Below, piece after piece: positions 1-8,051 of a stretch of DNA of 64,000 nt. The stretch lies in NCBI GenBank assembly GCA_028707085.1, contig JAQTUW010000010.1, positions 1 through 64,000 of the forward strand, in the 5' to 3' direction. This DNA comes from Methylococcales bacterium (lineage in GTDB: Bacteria; Pseudomonadota; Gammaproteobacteria; Methylococcales; Methylomonadaceae). The translations under genes were made by a program, and so were the position numbers. Each line of letters begins with the position of its first letter. Position 1 is the first letter of the stretch. The notes under the pieces were generated by a model. The model saw only the letters and a program-made list of their open reading frames with translations. It had not been told where the DNA came from and searched no databases.

Positions 1-511
1 TGCGGCCGTGAATCGTCAGGGCGTGGATGCCCTCATTTTCGGCAATGCCGGCTATGGCCACCGCATTACGATTTGCCAGATCCCAGCCGGTGCGGATCTT
101 CAGGGTGACGGGAATGTCGACGGCATTGACCACGCTACACAGAATGCGAGCCACCAGCACTTCATTTTTTAACAGTGCCGAACCGGCGGCAACCGAGCAG
201 ACTTTTTTGGCCGGACAGCCCATATTAATGTCTATGATCTGTGCGCCGCGATCCTGGTTAAGCCGGGCGGCATTGGCCATGAGTTGCGGATCGGCGCCCA
301 ATATCTGGGTTGCGCGTAAGCCGGTCTTGCCGTAGTCGGTTTTTTTCAGGGTTCTGGGATGCTGTTGCAGGCTTTGGTTGGAAATCACCATCTCCGAGAC
401 TGTCAATCCTGCGCCAAAGTCCGTGCACAATTCCCGAAATGGTTTGTCGGTTATTCCGGCCATGGGGGCCAGCAGCAGCTTGTTCGGGAGTTGATAGGGG
501 CCGATTTGCAT
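1..511 (-). CDS. dusB: tRNA-dihydrouridine synthase B, N-terminal part (cut by window edge)
   Basis: The first 170 codons of a DusB-type flavoenzyme, which reduces specific uridines in tRNA to dihydrouridine using NADPH and FMN. The frame stays open to the window edge. Family landmarks are the LAPMAGITDKPFR segment near residues 14-26, the GLTVSEM FMN-barrel strand near 35-41, and the INMGCPAKKV motif, whose Cys (about residue 99) is the catalytic acid. The NAVDIPVTLKIRTGW stretch follows. The start ATG at 511 gives MQIGPYQL, matching the N-terminus of E. coli DusB; another ATG lies 30 bases upstream at 541. In many gammaproteobacteria dusB precedes fis, which would lie outside this window. 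The assignment is firm; only the length is unknown. Confidence 0.93.
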   Translation of the reverse strand, partial: MQIGPYQLPNKLLLAPMAGITDKPFRELCTDFGAGLTVSEMVISNQSLQQHPRTLKKTDYGKTGLRATQILGADPQLMANAARLNQDRGAQIIDINMGCPAKKVCSVAAGSALLKNEVLVARILCSVVNAVDIPVTLKIRTGWDLANRNAVAIAGIAENEGIHALTIHGR

Positions 512-702
512 GTCGTGAAAAGCAGGTAAATGGCAATACATGATACCTGAAAAAAAACAGATTAACGATGCAAAATGGAATTTTTACGGCAGGGACGGCA
601 GTTTGTCGGGCAGGTCATGGCCTGCCTGATTTTTATGAGAATGTCTGCCGGGGGGGTAGCTGGCCCCGGCAGGAAAGTGTTATGGCAAGGTATTGCGTCG
701 TG

Positions 703-2328
703 TCAGGTAGTTACTTTGTGGCGGGCGGCCAGGTGATGATCCGAATAAGCCGTGTGACTATCCAGGCCGACGATTTCACATTTACCGCCGTTGTGAGTGT
801 ATTCTTCCGCATAGTGATGGATGAACTCCATGACGGTATGGTCTATCAGTTCCGCTTCGGCCAGATCAAAGAAGATGGTTTTGCCTTCAGGGTATTCGGC
901 CAGCAGGCTTTTAATGGCCATGTAATTCGAAAATACCGCTGCGCCGCTGATCTGGATATGATAGGTGTCCTCGTTGCTCTGATGGACATGGTAGGCCAAT
1001 GAAAAAACATTATCCGGTTTCAGGCCGCGGCTAAGATGGATCAGTAATTCCGCGACGATGCCGATGGCTACCCCAATTAGCAAATCGGTGGCCAGAACGC
1101 CTAAAATGGTGATCACAAAAACTGCAAAATTATCTACGCCAACCGCCAGGGTTTTGGCGAACTCCTTGGGCGACGCCAGTCTGAAGCCGGTGAACACCAG
1201 TAATGCCGCCAGGGCCGTCAACGGAATTTTACTGATCACGGCAGGAAACAAAGCCACAAAAATCAGCAGGCATGCGCCGTGGAAAAAATTGGCCCAGCCG
1301 GTTTTTGCGCCATTGTTGATATTGGCGGAACTACGGACGATTTCCGCAATCATTGGCAGTCCGCCAAGCAGGCCTGATATCAGGTTGCCGACGCCAACCG
1401 CGGTTAAATCCTTGTTCAGATCGGAATTACGTTTGTAGGGGTCAAGTTTGTCTACAGCGGATGCGCTCAATAAACTTTCCAGACTGCCAACCAGCCAGAT
1501 GGTGATGACATTGACCCAGAAGTCCACTTCGGCAATTTTGGAAAAATCAGGGAAGCTAAAGCTTGCAAAAAAGTTGCCGGGTACCGCCACCAGAAAATTC
1601 GGGCCAAGCTTGAAGGCATGCTCGCCGACAGTATATTCATGCGTGGTGTCAAGATTGAACTGTTGGCCTAAAAACAGGCCCAACAGCACGACCAGCAGCG
1701 GAGCCGGAATCATTTTTATGACCGGGTTTTTTATAAACGCCCAGATAATCAGTAAGGCCAAGCCTAGTCCGCCGATTAGAGCGATCTCCGGGTTCAGCGA
1801 GATGATGGAATGCGGTATTTCGGCGATGGAGCCCAGCAAACTTTTGGCCGCCGGTTTAACGCCGAGCAGGGTGTGAAACTGTTTGACCATAATGATGATG
1901 CCGATTGCCGCCAGCATGCCATGCACCACCGGCGACGGGAAAAAAGCGCTGAGTTTGCCCGCTTTAAAAATACCCATCAAAATCTGCAAGATACTGGCTA
2001 CCACGATTGCCGCCAGCGTCAGGCGGTAACCGGCCATATTGTCGCCGTGGCCCAGGGATTGCACAGACGCCAGAATGACGACGATCAGACCGGCCGCCGG
2101 GCCGTTAATGGTGACGAATGAACCGCTGATTCTTGACACCACCAGGCCGCCTACAATGGCGGTAATGATCCCGGCTATGGGCGGAAAGCCGGACGCCATG
2201 GAAATCCCAAGACATAATGGCAGGGCTATCAGGAAAACCAAAAAACCGGAAAGCAGGTCGCTACGCCAGTTTTCGATCAGTCCGGGAAAACCGGTTTTCG
2301 GCACGGTCAGAGAGGTTGTCATGGACAT
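703..2328 (-). CDS. SulP-family anion transporter with STAS domain (probable bicarbonate transporter)
   Basis: A 541-residue polytopic membrane protein of the SulP/SLC26 family. The long hydrophobic N-terminal region (about residues 18-435) carries the family SGF..FLIALPLCLGI opening and a GPAAGLIV segment. A C-terminal cytoplasmic STAS domain (about 440-535) follows, with a FFDLAEAELID strand. SulP proteins carry sulfate, bicarbonate or other anions, and the substrate cannot be read from sequence. The gene is divergent from dabA-dabB, an inorganic-carbon uptake pair, so bicarbonate is the most economical guess; this is inference from context. The start at 2328 encodes MSMTTSL, and the second ATG two codons later is equally possible. 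Confidence 0.85.
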   Translation of the reverse strand: MSMTTSLTVPKTGFPGLIENWRSDLLSGFLVFLIALPLCLGISMASGFPPIAGIITAIVGGLVVSRISGSFVTINGPAAGLIVVILASVQSLGHGDNMAGYRLTLAAIVVASILQILMGIFKAGKLSAFFPSPVVHGMLAAIGIIIMVKQFHTLLGVKPAAKSLLGSIAEIPHSIISLNPEIALIGGLGLALLIIWAFIKNPVIKMIPAPLLVVLLGLFLGQQFNLDTTHEYTVGEHAFKLGPNFLVAVPGNFFASFSFPDFSKIAEVDFWVNVITIWLVGSLESLLSASAVDKLDPYKRNSDLNKDLTAVGVGNLISGLLGGLPMIAEIVRSSANINNGAKTGWANFFHGACLLIFVALFPAVISKIPLTALAALLVFTGFRLASPKEFAKTLAVGVDNFAVFVITILGVLATDLLIGVAIGIVAELLIHLSRGLKPDNVFSLAYHVHQSNEDTYHIQISGAAVFSNYMAIKSLLAEYPEGKTIFFDLAEAELIDHTVMEFIHHYAEEYTHNGGKCEIVGLDSHTAYSDHHLAARHKVTT

Positions 2329-3113
2329 ATATGCACTCGTTACACAAGGTTAAAATCGAAATAAAGCAAAAAATGCGCCATTTTTATATGAAAAGTCTCT
2401 GAGATGGTGGTTATTTTTGACAGGTGACTGTGCTTGACAGTTTGCTCGTCCCATGGTTCTGATTTTAATAGGCTGGTATTTTGTACCCATGTTGTGGTAA
2501 GCCTTCTCGAGCAATCCCGGGTTTGAAGATTGCGATGTCCGTCGGTAGGGTCTGATCGGGTTTCGGGGGCTGTGAAGCGGTTAATAGGCAATGGCCGGTT
2601 TATTTGCCCCAATTGTCTGGTTTATTTGAACCGGTTTGGTTTGTCTAGGTTGCGCGCCTGTCGGCGGGCAATAGCCGTCGCGGCATGTCAGTCGCATTCG
2701 GGTTGGGAAGAATGTAAAGCCGCGCCTGCAGTCGGTCGGATTTGGTATCAGGCTCCATGCCTGGATGGGGGAATTCGGCGATCATTCCGGTTTGGTGCGA
2801 TTTTGTTTGCATGAGCATGATAGGGTCGCCAGCATAAATCGCTTGGTAACGGCTTTGAATCAGGGGCCAGATTGAATTTGCAGTGGAGGTGTCCGGAATG
2901 TTGGGCGTGAAGATCGGTGGATATGGTTCAAATAAACCGGAGCATTTTGGAAATTTCAGTAAAAGAGGTAGGTGATTTTTTAAGAGAATATGCAAAATCA
3001 ATGCATTAGTTTATGGTATGCATATTGCTTCGAGTTGCACGATGTTTGCTTAATTCAGCTTGCGCCATTTGTGGCGGGCATATTTTCTCAGGGCGAGGTT
3101 TAAAGACAATAAA
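2329..3113. other. Intergenic region between divergent sulP and dabA
   Basis: About 785 bases with no convincing gene. Short open frames exist, including one of 118 codons on the minus strand at 2645-3001, but none has recognisable homology or a clear ribosome-binding site. The region must hold the promoters of both the SulP gene and the dabAB operon. No regulator gene lies next to it, and no clear sigma-70 pair or palindrome was picked out by eye. Confidence 0.5.
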
Positions 3114-5714
3114 ATGACCAGTCATACTTCCAGGTACGACCATTCCACTACCCAATCCAGCGGGTTTAATCTGGATGCGAGCATCGATTACGTGGCGCGC
3201 TGGCTGCCTATTCAGGGGCCTATCAAAGATTTTGTGCATCATAATATTTTGCACGCATTTCAACATTTGCGGTTTCATGAGGCATTGTCCGTGGCGGGCA
3301 AACTGTTCGGCGCCCGTAGCTATTTGCCGATGGATGATTACCAAATGCTCTATCGGCAAGGACGAATCAAGGATTTTGCGCTGGATTGGGCTTTAAATCA
3401 GACCGGGTGCAACGCAGAACAACAGCAGGCATTGCGCGCTATCCTGTTTTTGCAGGACAAGCATAGCCATTATCCACCCATTTCCCTCGCTAATCACGGT
3501 CTTCGCAATGCCTGGCTGACGCATCTTGAAATCGATCTGAACGCGATGGTTCATCCCATCATCTTTCGTTTGCTGTCAAGTTTTCTCGATCAGGGCATCA
3601 GTCGCTGGATTTTGCCAAAAAACGGCGAACGGTTTTGGGACAGTGTATTACGGCTGGCGCAAAACAGTCTGTTGCCGCTGTATCCGTTTAATGAGCCGGC
3701 AGTGGCCGGGTTGTTGAATGACAGTCCCGATGAGATTATTAGCAGTTGTTTGCAAAAAATCGTGGGCGCGGAAACCCATTACCAGCAATATCTATTGGAG
3801 ATATTGCTGGCCCATCCCGGCTGGTCCGGCATGGTGAGAGTCATCGAACAAAATCCGCAATCCCTGCTGGTGAAACGCCTGATTTCCATCAAGGAACTGC
3901 TGGCGGTGGAGTTGCTGTGCGAATTGGCTATCGTCTCCAAAAGAAAACCCGGCGGATTTCCGGCGATTGCCGAATTACCGAGTTTGCAGGGTATACCCTT
4001 GCTGAATGAGAAGCTGCTGCAGCCGAATGTGCCGCTCAAATTCAGAGTCTGGCATGACGCCATGGAGTGGTCTTTATATAGCGAATTGCTAGTCGCCATG
4101 AAAAACCCGAGTCAGGATGAAGGCGAGCGACAAACCGGCGTTGGCCAAAGTCCGATCGCGCAGGCCCTGTTTTGCATAGACGATAGGGAATGCTCGATCA
4201 GGCGTAATCTGGAGGAGGTCAATCCCGGTATTGAAACCTTTGGCGCAGCCGGTTTTTTTGGCATCGACTTTTTTTATAAGGGACTGGACGACGCTTATCC
4301 GGTGGCGCAATGTCCTGTCGTGATTACCCCCAAGCATCTGGTGCTGGAATCCCTTGACGAATCTCAGGAAGAGAAAAAATCAGGCATGCTGGAATTTAGC
4401 AAGATGCACTATACCGCGCACTCGATGTTTCGTGGCTGGCTCTATACCCAGACGCTAGGACTGGGTTACGCCTTCCGGATGGCGTGGGATGTGTTTCGCC
4501 CGACCGCCAAGTTGCCTGGCGTCAGAACGCTGAGCGAAGTGTCCGACGCCCACACCCATCTGCATTTGCTTCGCGAAAATGACGAACCCAATGCGGACGG
4601 ACATTTATTGGGATTTTCACTGTCGGAAATGGCGGATCGTATCGGCGGATTGTTACGCAATATCGGATTGACGGAGAATTTTTCGCCTTTGGTGATGGTC
4701 GTGGCGCATGGTTCCAGTAGCGTCAATAATCCGCATTTTGCGGCATATGATTGCGGCGCCTGTTCCGGTAAACCGGGCGCGCCGAACGCCAGGGCTTTCG
4801 CCTGGATGGCTAATCATGATGGCGTCAGGGCCATACTTCGCGAAAGAGGTATCGATATACCTGCCGCCACTCGATTTGTTTCGGCCATGCATAACACCAG
4901 TCGCGATGAAATGAGCTATTTTGACGAGCACGAACTGCTGGAACCGCCGGTCAGGGAATTGCAGGTATTCAAGCAATCCATGGAGATTGCGCTGGAGCGT
5001 AACGCCCGCGAGCGCTGCCGCTGGTTCGAGCTGGCGCCCCAGTCCGAATCCGGCAAGGACGCCCACCAGCACGTCAAGTCCCGATCCTCTTCCATTTTTG
5101 AACCCCGGCCGGAGTATGATCATTCCAACAACCTGTACTGTGTCGTTGGCCGCCGGGCCATAACCCGCAGTCTGTTTATGGACAGGCGCAGTTTTCTGCA
5201 TTCCTATGATGCGGCGACCGACCCGGGCGGCGAAATACTGGCCAAAATCATGTCGGCCATTTTTCCGGTCTGCGGCGGCATCAATCTGCAGTATATGTTT
5301 AGCCGTCTGGATAATTCGGTTTATGGCTCCGGCACCAAATTGCCGCACAATGTGATCGGCCTGCTGGGCGTCGCCAACGGCGTGGAAGGCGATCTGCGAA
5401 CCGGCCTGACCCAGCAGATGATAGAGGTGCATGAACCGGCCCGACTGTTGATCGTGATTGAACAGGCGCCGGAAATTATTGATATGACCTTGTCCAGGCT
5501 GGGTGAGCTGAGGGATTGGGCGGAAAACGAATGGGTACGGATGGTGGCCTGTCTGCCGGATAGCCGGGAAATGTTCCTGTATTCTGTAAAGGGCTGGGAA
5601 AAAATAGAATTTCCCGCCGACCTGCAGGCTCCGGCCGCCGAACAATCCGAAAATATTTTTCCGGGTCGCGACAAAACCATTCCGGTTCATCGGCTTTCAG
5701 GGAGACATCAATGA
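3114..5714 (+). CDS. dabA: DabA, zinc subunit of inorganic carbon uptake complex (DUF2309)
   Basis: An 866-residue DUF2309/UPF0753 protein. DabA is the beta-carbonic-anhydrase-like half of the DAB complex, which couples CO2 hydration to a cation gradient and so traps bicarbonate in the cytosol (known from Halothiobacillus). The predicted zinc/active-site set is present: Cys354 and Asp356 in FCIDDRE, His532 in VAHGSSS, and Cys547 in YDCGACSG. The 15-residue spacing between His and the last Cys is as in the characterised protein. The start ATG at 3114 (MTSHTSRYD) is preferred over a TTG 18 codons upstream, because the upstream residues do not look conserved. The stop overlaps the dabB start in an ATGA, so the two are translationally coupled. 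Confidence 0.92.
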   Translation: MTSHTSRYDHSTTQSSGFNLDASIDYVARWLPIQGPIKDFVHHNILHAFQHLRFHEALSVAGKLFGARSYLPMDDYQMLYRQGRIKDFALDWALNQTGCNAEQQQALRAILFLQDKHSHYPPISLANHGLRNAWLTHLEIDLNAMVHPIIFRLLSSFLDQGISRWILPKNGERFWDSVLRLAQNSLLPLYPFNEPAVAGLLNDSPDEIISSCLQKIVGAETHYQQYLLEILLAHPGWSGMVRVIEQNPQSLLVKRLISIKELLAVELLCELAIVSKRKPGGFPAIAELPSLQGIPLLNEKLLQPNVPLKFRVWHDAMEWSLYSELLVAMKNPSQDEGERQTGVGQSPIAQALFCIDDRECSIRRNLEEVNPGIETFGAAGFFGIDFFYKGLDDAYPVAQCPVVITPKHLVLESLDESQEEKKSGMLEFSKMHYTAHSMFRGWLYTQTLGLGYAFRMAWDVFRPTAKLPGVRTLSEVSDAHTHLHLLRENDEPNADGHLLGFSLSEMADRIGGLLRNIGLTENFSPLVMVVAHGSSSVNNPHFAAYDCGACSGKPGAPNARAFAWMANHDGVRAILRERGIDIPAATRFVSAMHNTSRDEMSYFDEHELLEPPVRELQVFKQSMEIALERNARERCRWFELAPQSESGKDAHQHVKSRSSSIFEPRPEYDHSNNLYCVVGRRAITRSLFMDRRSFLHSYDAATDPGGEILAKIMSAIFPVCGGINLQYMFSRLDNSVYGSGTKLPHNVIGLLGVANGVEGDLRTGLTQQMIEVHEPARLLIVIEQAPEIIDMTLSRLGELRDWAENEWVRMVACLPDSREMFLYSVKGWEKIEFPADLQAPAAEQSENIFPGRDKTIPVHRLSGRHQ

Positions 5715-7594
5715 ACCAATTATTACTGGCCTGCCAGATTTTACCCTTGACCGCATTGCTGTCCATCATGCTGAGCGACGGCAGCGAGAAAAAAATCACC
5801 CGGATCAGCTACTGGTTCAGCCATGCAATGGGTATCAGCATCTTTGCATTGCTGGCGTTATGGGCGCTGTCCGGATTTCCCCGCCACGAATACCACTGGT
5901 TTACCCTGTACGAACAGGATGGCTTCAGTTTTCCGATTCTGTTTTATCTGGACAAGGTGTCCGCCGCCTATCTGTTCTGCGTCTGGACGATTTTTGCGGT
6001 CATTATCAAATATTGCCGGGTATATCTGCACCGGGAGACCGGATACAAACGTTTTTTTCAAACCATTTTCGGTTTCGTCTTCGGCCTGAACCTGATTGTG
6101 CTGTCCGGCGACATTGATTTGCTGTTTGCCGGCTGGGAAATTGTCGGCATTTCATCGTTTTTACTGATAGCATTTTATCGGCATCGTCCGCAGCCGGTAC
6201 GAAATGCCCTGAGAGCCTATACCATTTACCGTTTTTGTGATGTCGGATTGCTGCTGGGCGCCTGGATGAGCCATTTGCTGTTTCATGACAGCTCGCATTT
6301 CAGCACGCTGCATGCGCTTTTCGAAAATCAGGCCATCCTACAGGACAATTATTCGGGTATTTTTATGTTGTCATGGCTGATTATTCTGGCCGCATCGGGC
6401 AAGTCCGCGCAGTTTCCGTTCAGTTTCTGGCTGCCCAGGGCGATGGAGGGGCCGACGCCGTCCAGTGCGATTTTCTATGGGGCGCTATCTATTCATCTTG
6501 GCGTGTTTCTGCTGCTGCGCACCCAGCCGATCTGGAGTTCCGAATTTCTGCCGCGGCTGGTGGTGTTCGGCATCGGTCTGTTGACCGTGATTGTGGCCAG
6601 TCTCTCCGAAAAAACCCAGTCCAATATCAAAGGTCAGCTTGCCTACGCCTCCATAGTTCAGGTCGGGTTCATGTTCATGGAACTGTCCATGGGGCTGGAA
6701 TCCCTGGTATTGCTGCATTTTATGGGCAATGCCTTTTTGCGTTGTTATCAATTGCTGGTTTCTCCGTCCATTGTCACGCATTTGCTGCGACTGGAAGGTG
6801 CGGTCGATGGCGATTTCACTATTGTAAACGCGGAAAGGATGCATTTTTTACCCAGCACCATACGCGACACGTTGCCGGAAGTATTGCAGAACACTCTGTA
6901 TGTCTTTGCCTTGCAGGAAGGTAATCTGGAGCGGTTGGTAAAAACCCTGTTATGGGATCCGCTGAAAAGGCTGGGGGCCAAAGTCAAGGTGCAGGGTTAT
7001 ATCCAAAACCCCTGGCTGCTGGGCGGTATAGCGGTGCTGTTGCTATTTGCGCTGTCCGGTTTTGATTTTGCCAAAGGCGTCCTGGCGTTTCTGGTCTCGG
7101 TGGCGATGGTGCTGGCCTCGCTGAGTGCGTTTGCCCAAAAACATAGTCCTGTCAAGGTGTGGAATACCGTGGCGCTGAGCAGTTTTTTGGCCGGTATCGC
7201 CGTGTGGTTGATGAGTTCGGCTTACTGGACGGACATTATGCTGTTTTTGTCCGGCATCATTCCGGCCTGGCTGCTGGGCTGGTGGGTGCTTGAAAAAATG
7301 CTGGAGCATGAGAACTTCGTCGCCAGCCCCTTCGTGTTTCGCGCCATGGCGGAGACCCGGCCCAGATTGGCCTTGCTGTTGTTTTTAAGCTTTTTGGGGC
7401 TGGTCGGCTTTCCGATTACGCCGGCTTTTTTGGGCGAGGATTTATTGCTTACCCACGCCAGCGATCAACATCCGTGGTTTGCCTTGCCGATTACCATTAC
7501 CTTTGTCATGAATGGCGTTGCGGCTGCCAGGGTGTTTTTGAGATTGTGCATGGGCAGGCCGACCGAGATATCCTATGTGGATGAGAGCAAATGA
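5711..7594 (+). CDS. dabB: DabB, NuoL/antiporter-like membrane subunit of DAB complex
   Basis: A 627-residue membrane protein of the proton-conducting complex I/Mrp antiporter family (Proton_antipo_M). It is the membrane partner of DabA and is thought to let protons or sodium flow inwards to drive CO2 hydration. The conserved membrane Glu is at residue 143 (AGWEIVGISSF) and the conserved Lys at residue 231 (SGKSAQFPFSFWL). Both are needed for ion translocation in this superfamily. A second hydrophobic block covers about residues 430-610, after a more polar stretch, so it is somewhat longer than short DabB forms. No other complex I genes are adjacent, which argues against a respiratory NuoL. 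It overlaps dabA by 4 bases and ends just before a hairpin terminator. Confidence 0.9.
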   Translation: MNQLLLACQILPLTALLSIMLSDGSEKKITRISYWFSHAMGISIFALLALWALSGFPRHEYHWFTLYEQDGFSFPILFYLDKVSAAYLFCVWTIFAVIIKYCRVYLHRETGYKRFFQTIFGFVFGLNLIVLSGDIDLLFAGWEIVGISSFLLIAFYRHRPQPVRNALRAYTIYRFCDVGLLLGAWMSHLLFHDSSHFSTLHALFENQAILQDNYSGIFMLSWLIILAASGKSAQFPFSFWLPRAMEGPTPSSAIFYGALSIHLGVFLLLRTQPIWSSEFLPRLVVFGIGLLTVIVASLSEKTQSNIKGQLAYASIVQVGFMFMELSMGLESLVLLHFMGNAFLRCYQLLVSPSIVTHLLRLEGAVDGDFTIVNAERMHFLPSTIRDTLPEVLQNTLYVFALQEGNLERLVKTLLWDPLKRLGAKVKVQGYIQNPWLLGGIAVLLLFALSGFDFAKGVLAFLVSVAMVLASLSAFAQKHSPVKVWNTVALSSFLAGIAVWLMSSAYWTDIMLFLSGIIPAWLLGWWVLEKMLEHENFVASPFVFRAMAETRPRLALLLFLSFLGLVGFPITPAFLGEDLLLTHASDQHPWFALPITITFVMNGVAAARVFLRLCMGRPTEISYVDESK

Positions 7595-7599
7595 GGCGT

Positions 7600-7627
7600 C
7601 CGCCCCTCCAAAGCAGGGGCGGAATTT
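7600..7627 (+). terminator. Hairpin terminator after dabB
   Basis: An 8-bp GC-rich stem (CCGCCCCT/AGGGGCGG) with a 7-base loop starts 5 bases after the dabB stop and is followed by a short AATTT. The stem is strong and the T tract weak, so termination may be partial. It also lies downstream of the convergent zinc-ribbon gene. Confidence 0.65.
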
Positions 7628-7662
7628 GTGTGGCGAAGGCTGGGTTCAAGAGGTGTCGGGCT

Positions 7663-7950
7663 TTACAATACCCCCGTCACCAGCGCAAACACAAAAGCGA
7701 ATATCGTCCATAGCGTAATTTTGGTCTTAAGCGGCGTGTTCTTCCAGATGAGCGTCAGGTCGTCGATCGCCGCCTGTTTGCGATCTTTCGCGGCAAGGAT
7801 AGCTTTGATATGGCCTTTCAGCGTGTCTTTTTCCACCCGCAGTTGCTCTTCATACAGGATTTCGTCCAGTTGCGAATAAAAAACATCGCATTCCGGACAT
7901 TTGAATTCGTCACCCTTGCGCGGCTTGCCGCATTGCGGACAGTTTTTCAT
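7663..7950 (-). CDS. Small zinc-ribbon membrane protein
   Basis: A 95-residue protein with an N-terminal zinc ribbon (CPQCGKPRKGDEFKCPEC, two CxxC knuckles at about residues 4-21), a charged middle that may form a coiled coil (EEQLRVEKDTLKGHIKAIL), and one C-terminal membrane segment (LWTIFAFVFALVTGVL) reaching almost to the end. This is the layout of a tail-anchored protein with its zinc ribbon in the cytoplasm. The start at 7950 is set by a strong GGAGGA six bases upstream; a longer frame to 8019 lacks such a site. The function is unknown. It lies about 100 bases before prlC reading in the same direction and is convergent with dabB. Confidence 0.8.
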   Translation of the reverse strand: MKNCPQCGKPRKGDEFKCPECDVFYSQLDEILYEEQLRVEKDTLKGHIKAILAAKDRKQAAIDDLTLIWKNTPLKTKITLWTIFAFVFALVTGVL

Positions 7951-8051
7951 GATTCCTCCGTTACAGGCATAGTGCATGCGGCCGGCTCTCATGCCGAGCC
8001 TTATTTTATCCCCAGGCAAGCGGCCGGAAATGCCCGGCCGCAGTCAGCCGC

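Noticed and set aside
645-672. Hairpin CTGCCGGGG/CCCCGGCAG as a sulP terminator
   Set aside because: The stem is good, but no T run follows in the minus direction within a useful distance, so it was not listed as a feature.
2645-3001. 118-codon minus-strand frame between sulP and dabA
   Set aside because: No ribosome site, no recognisable domain, and a low-complexity, Pro-rich translation.
4653-5690. 345-codon open frame antisense to dabA
   Set aside because: It lies wholly inside dabA, which has all expected family motifs, and its own translation shows no known domain.
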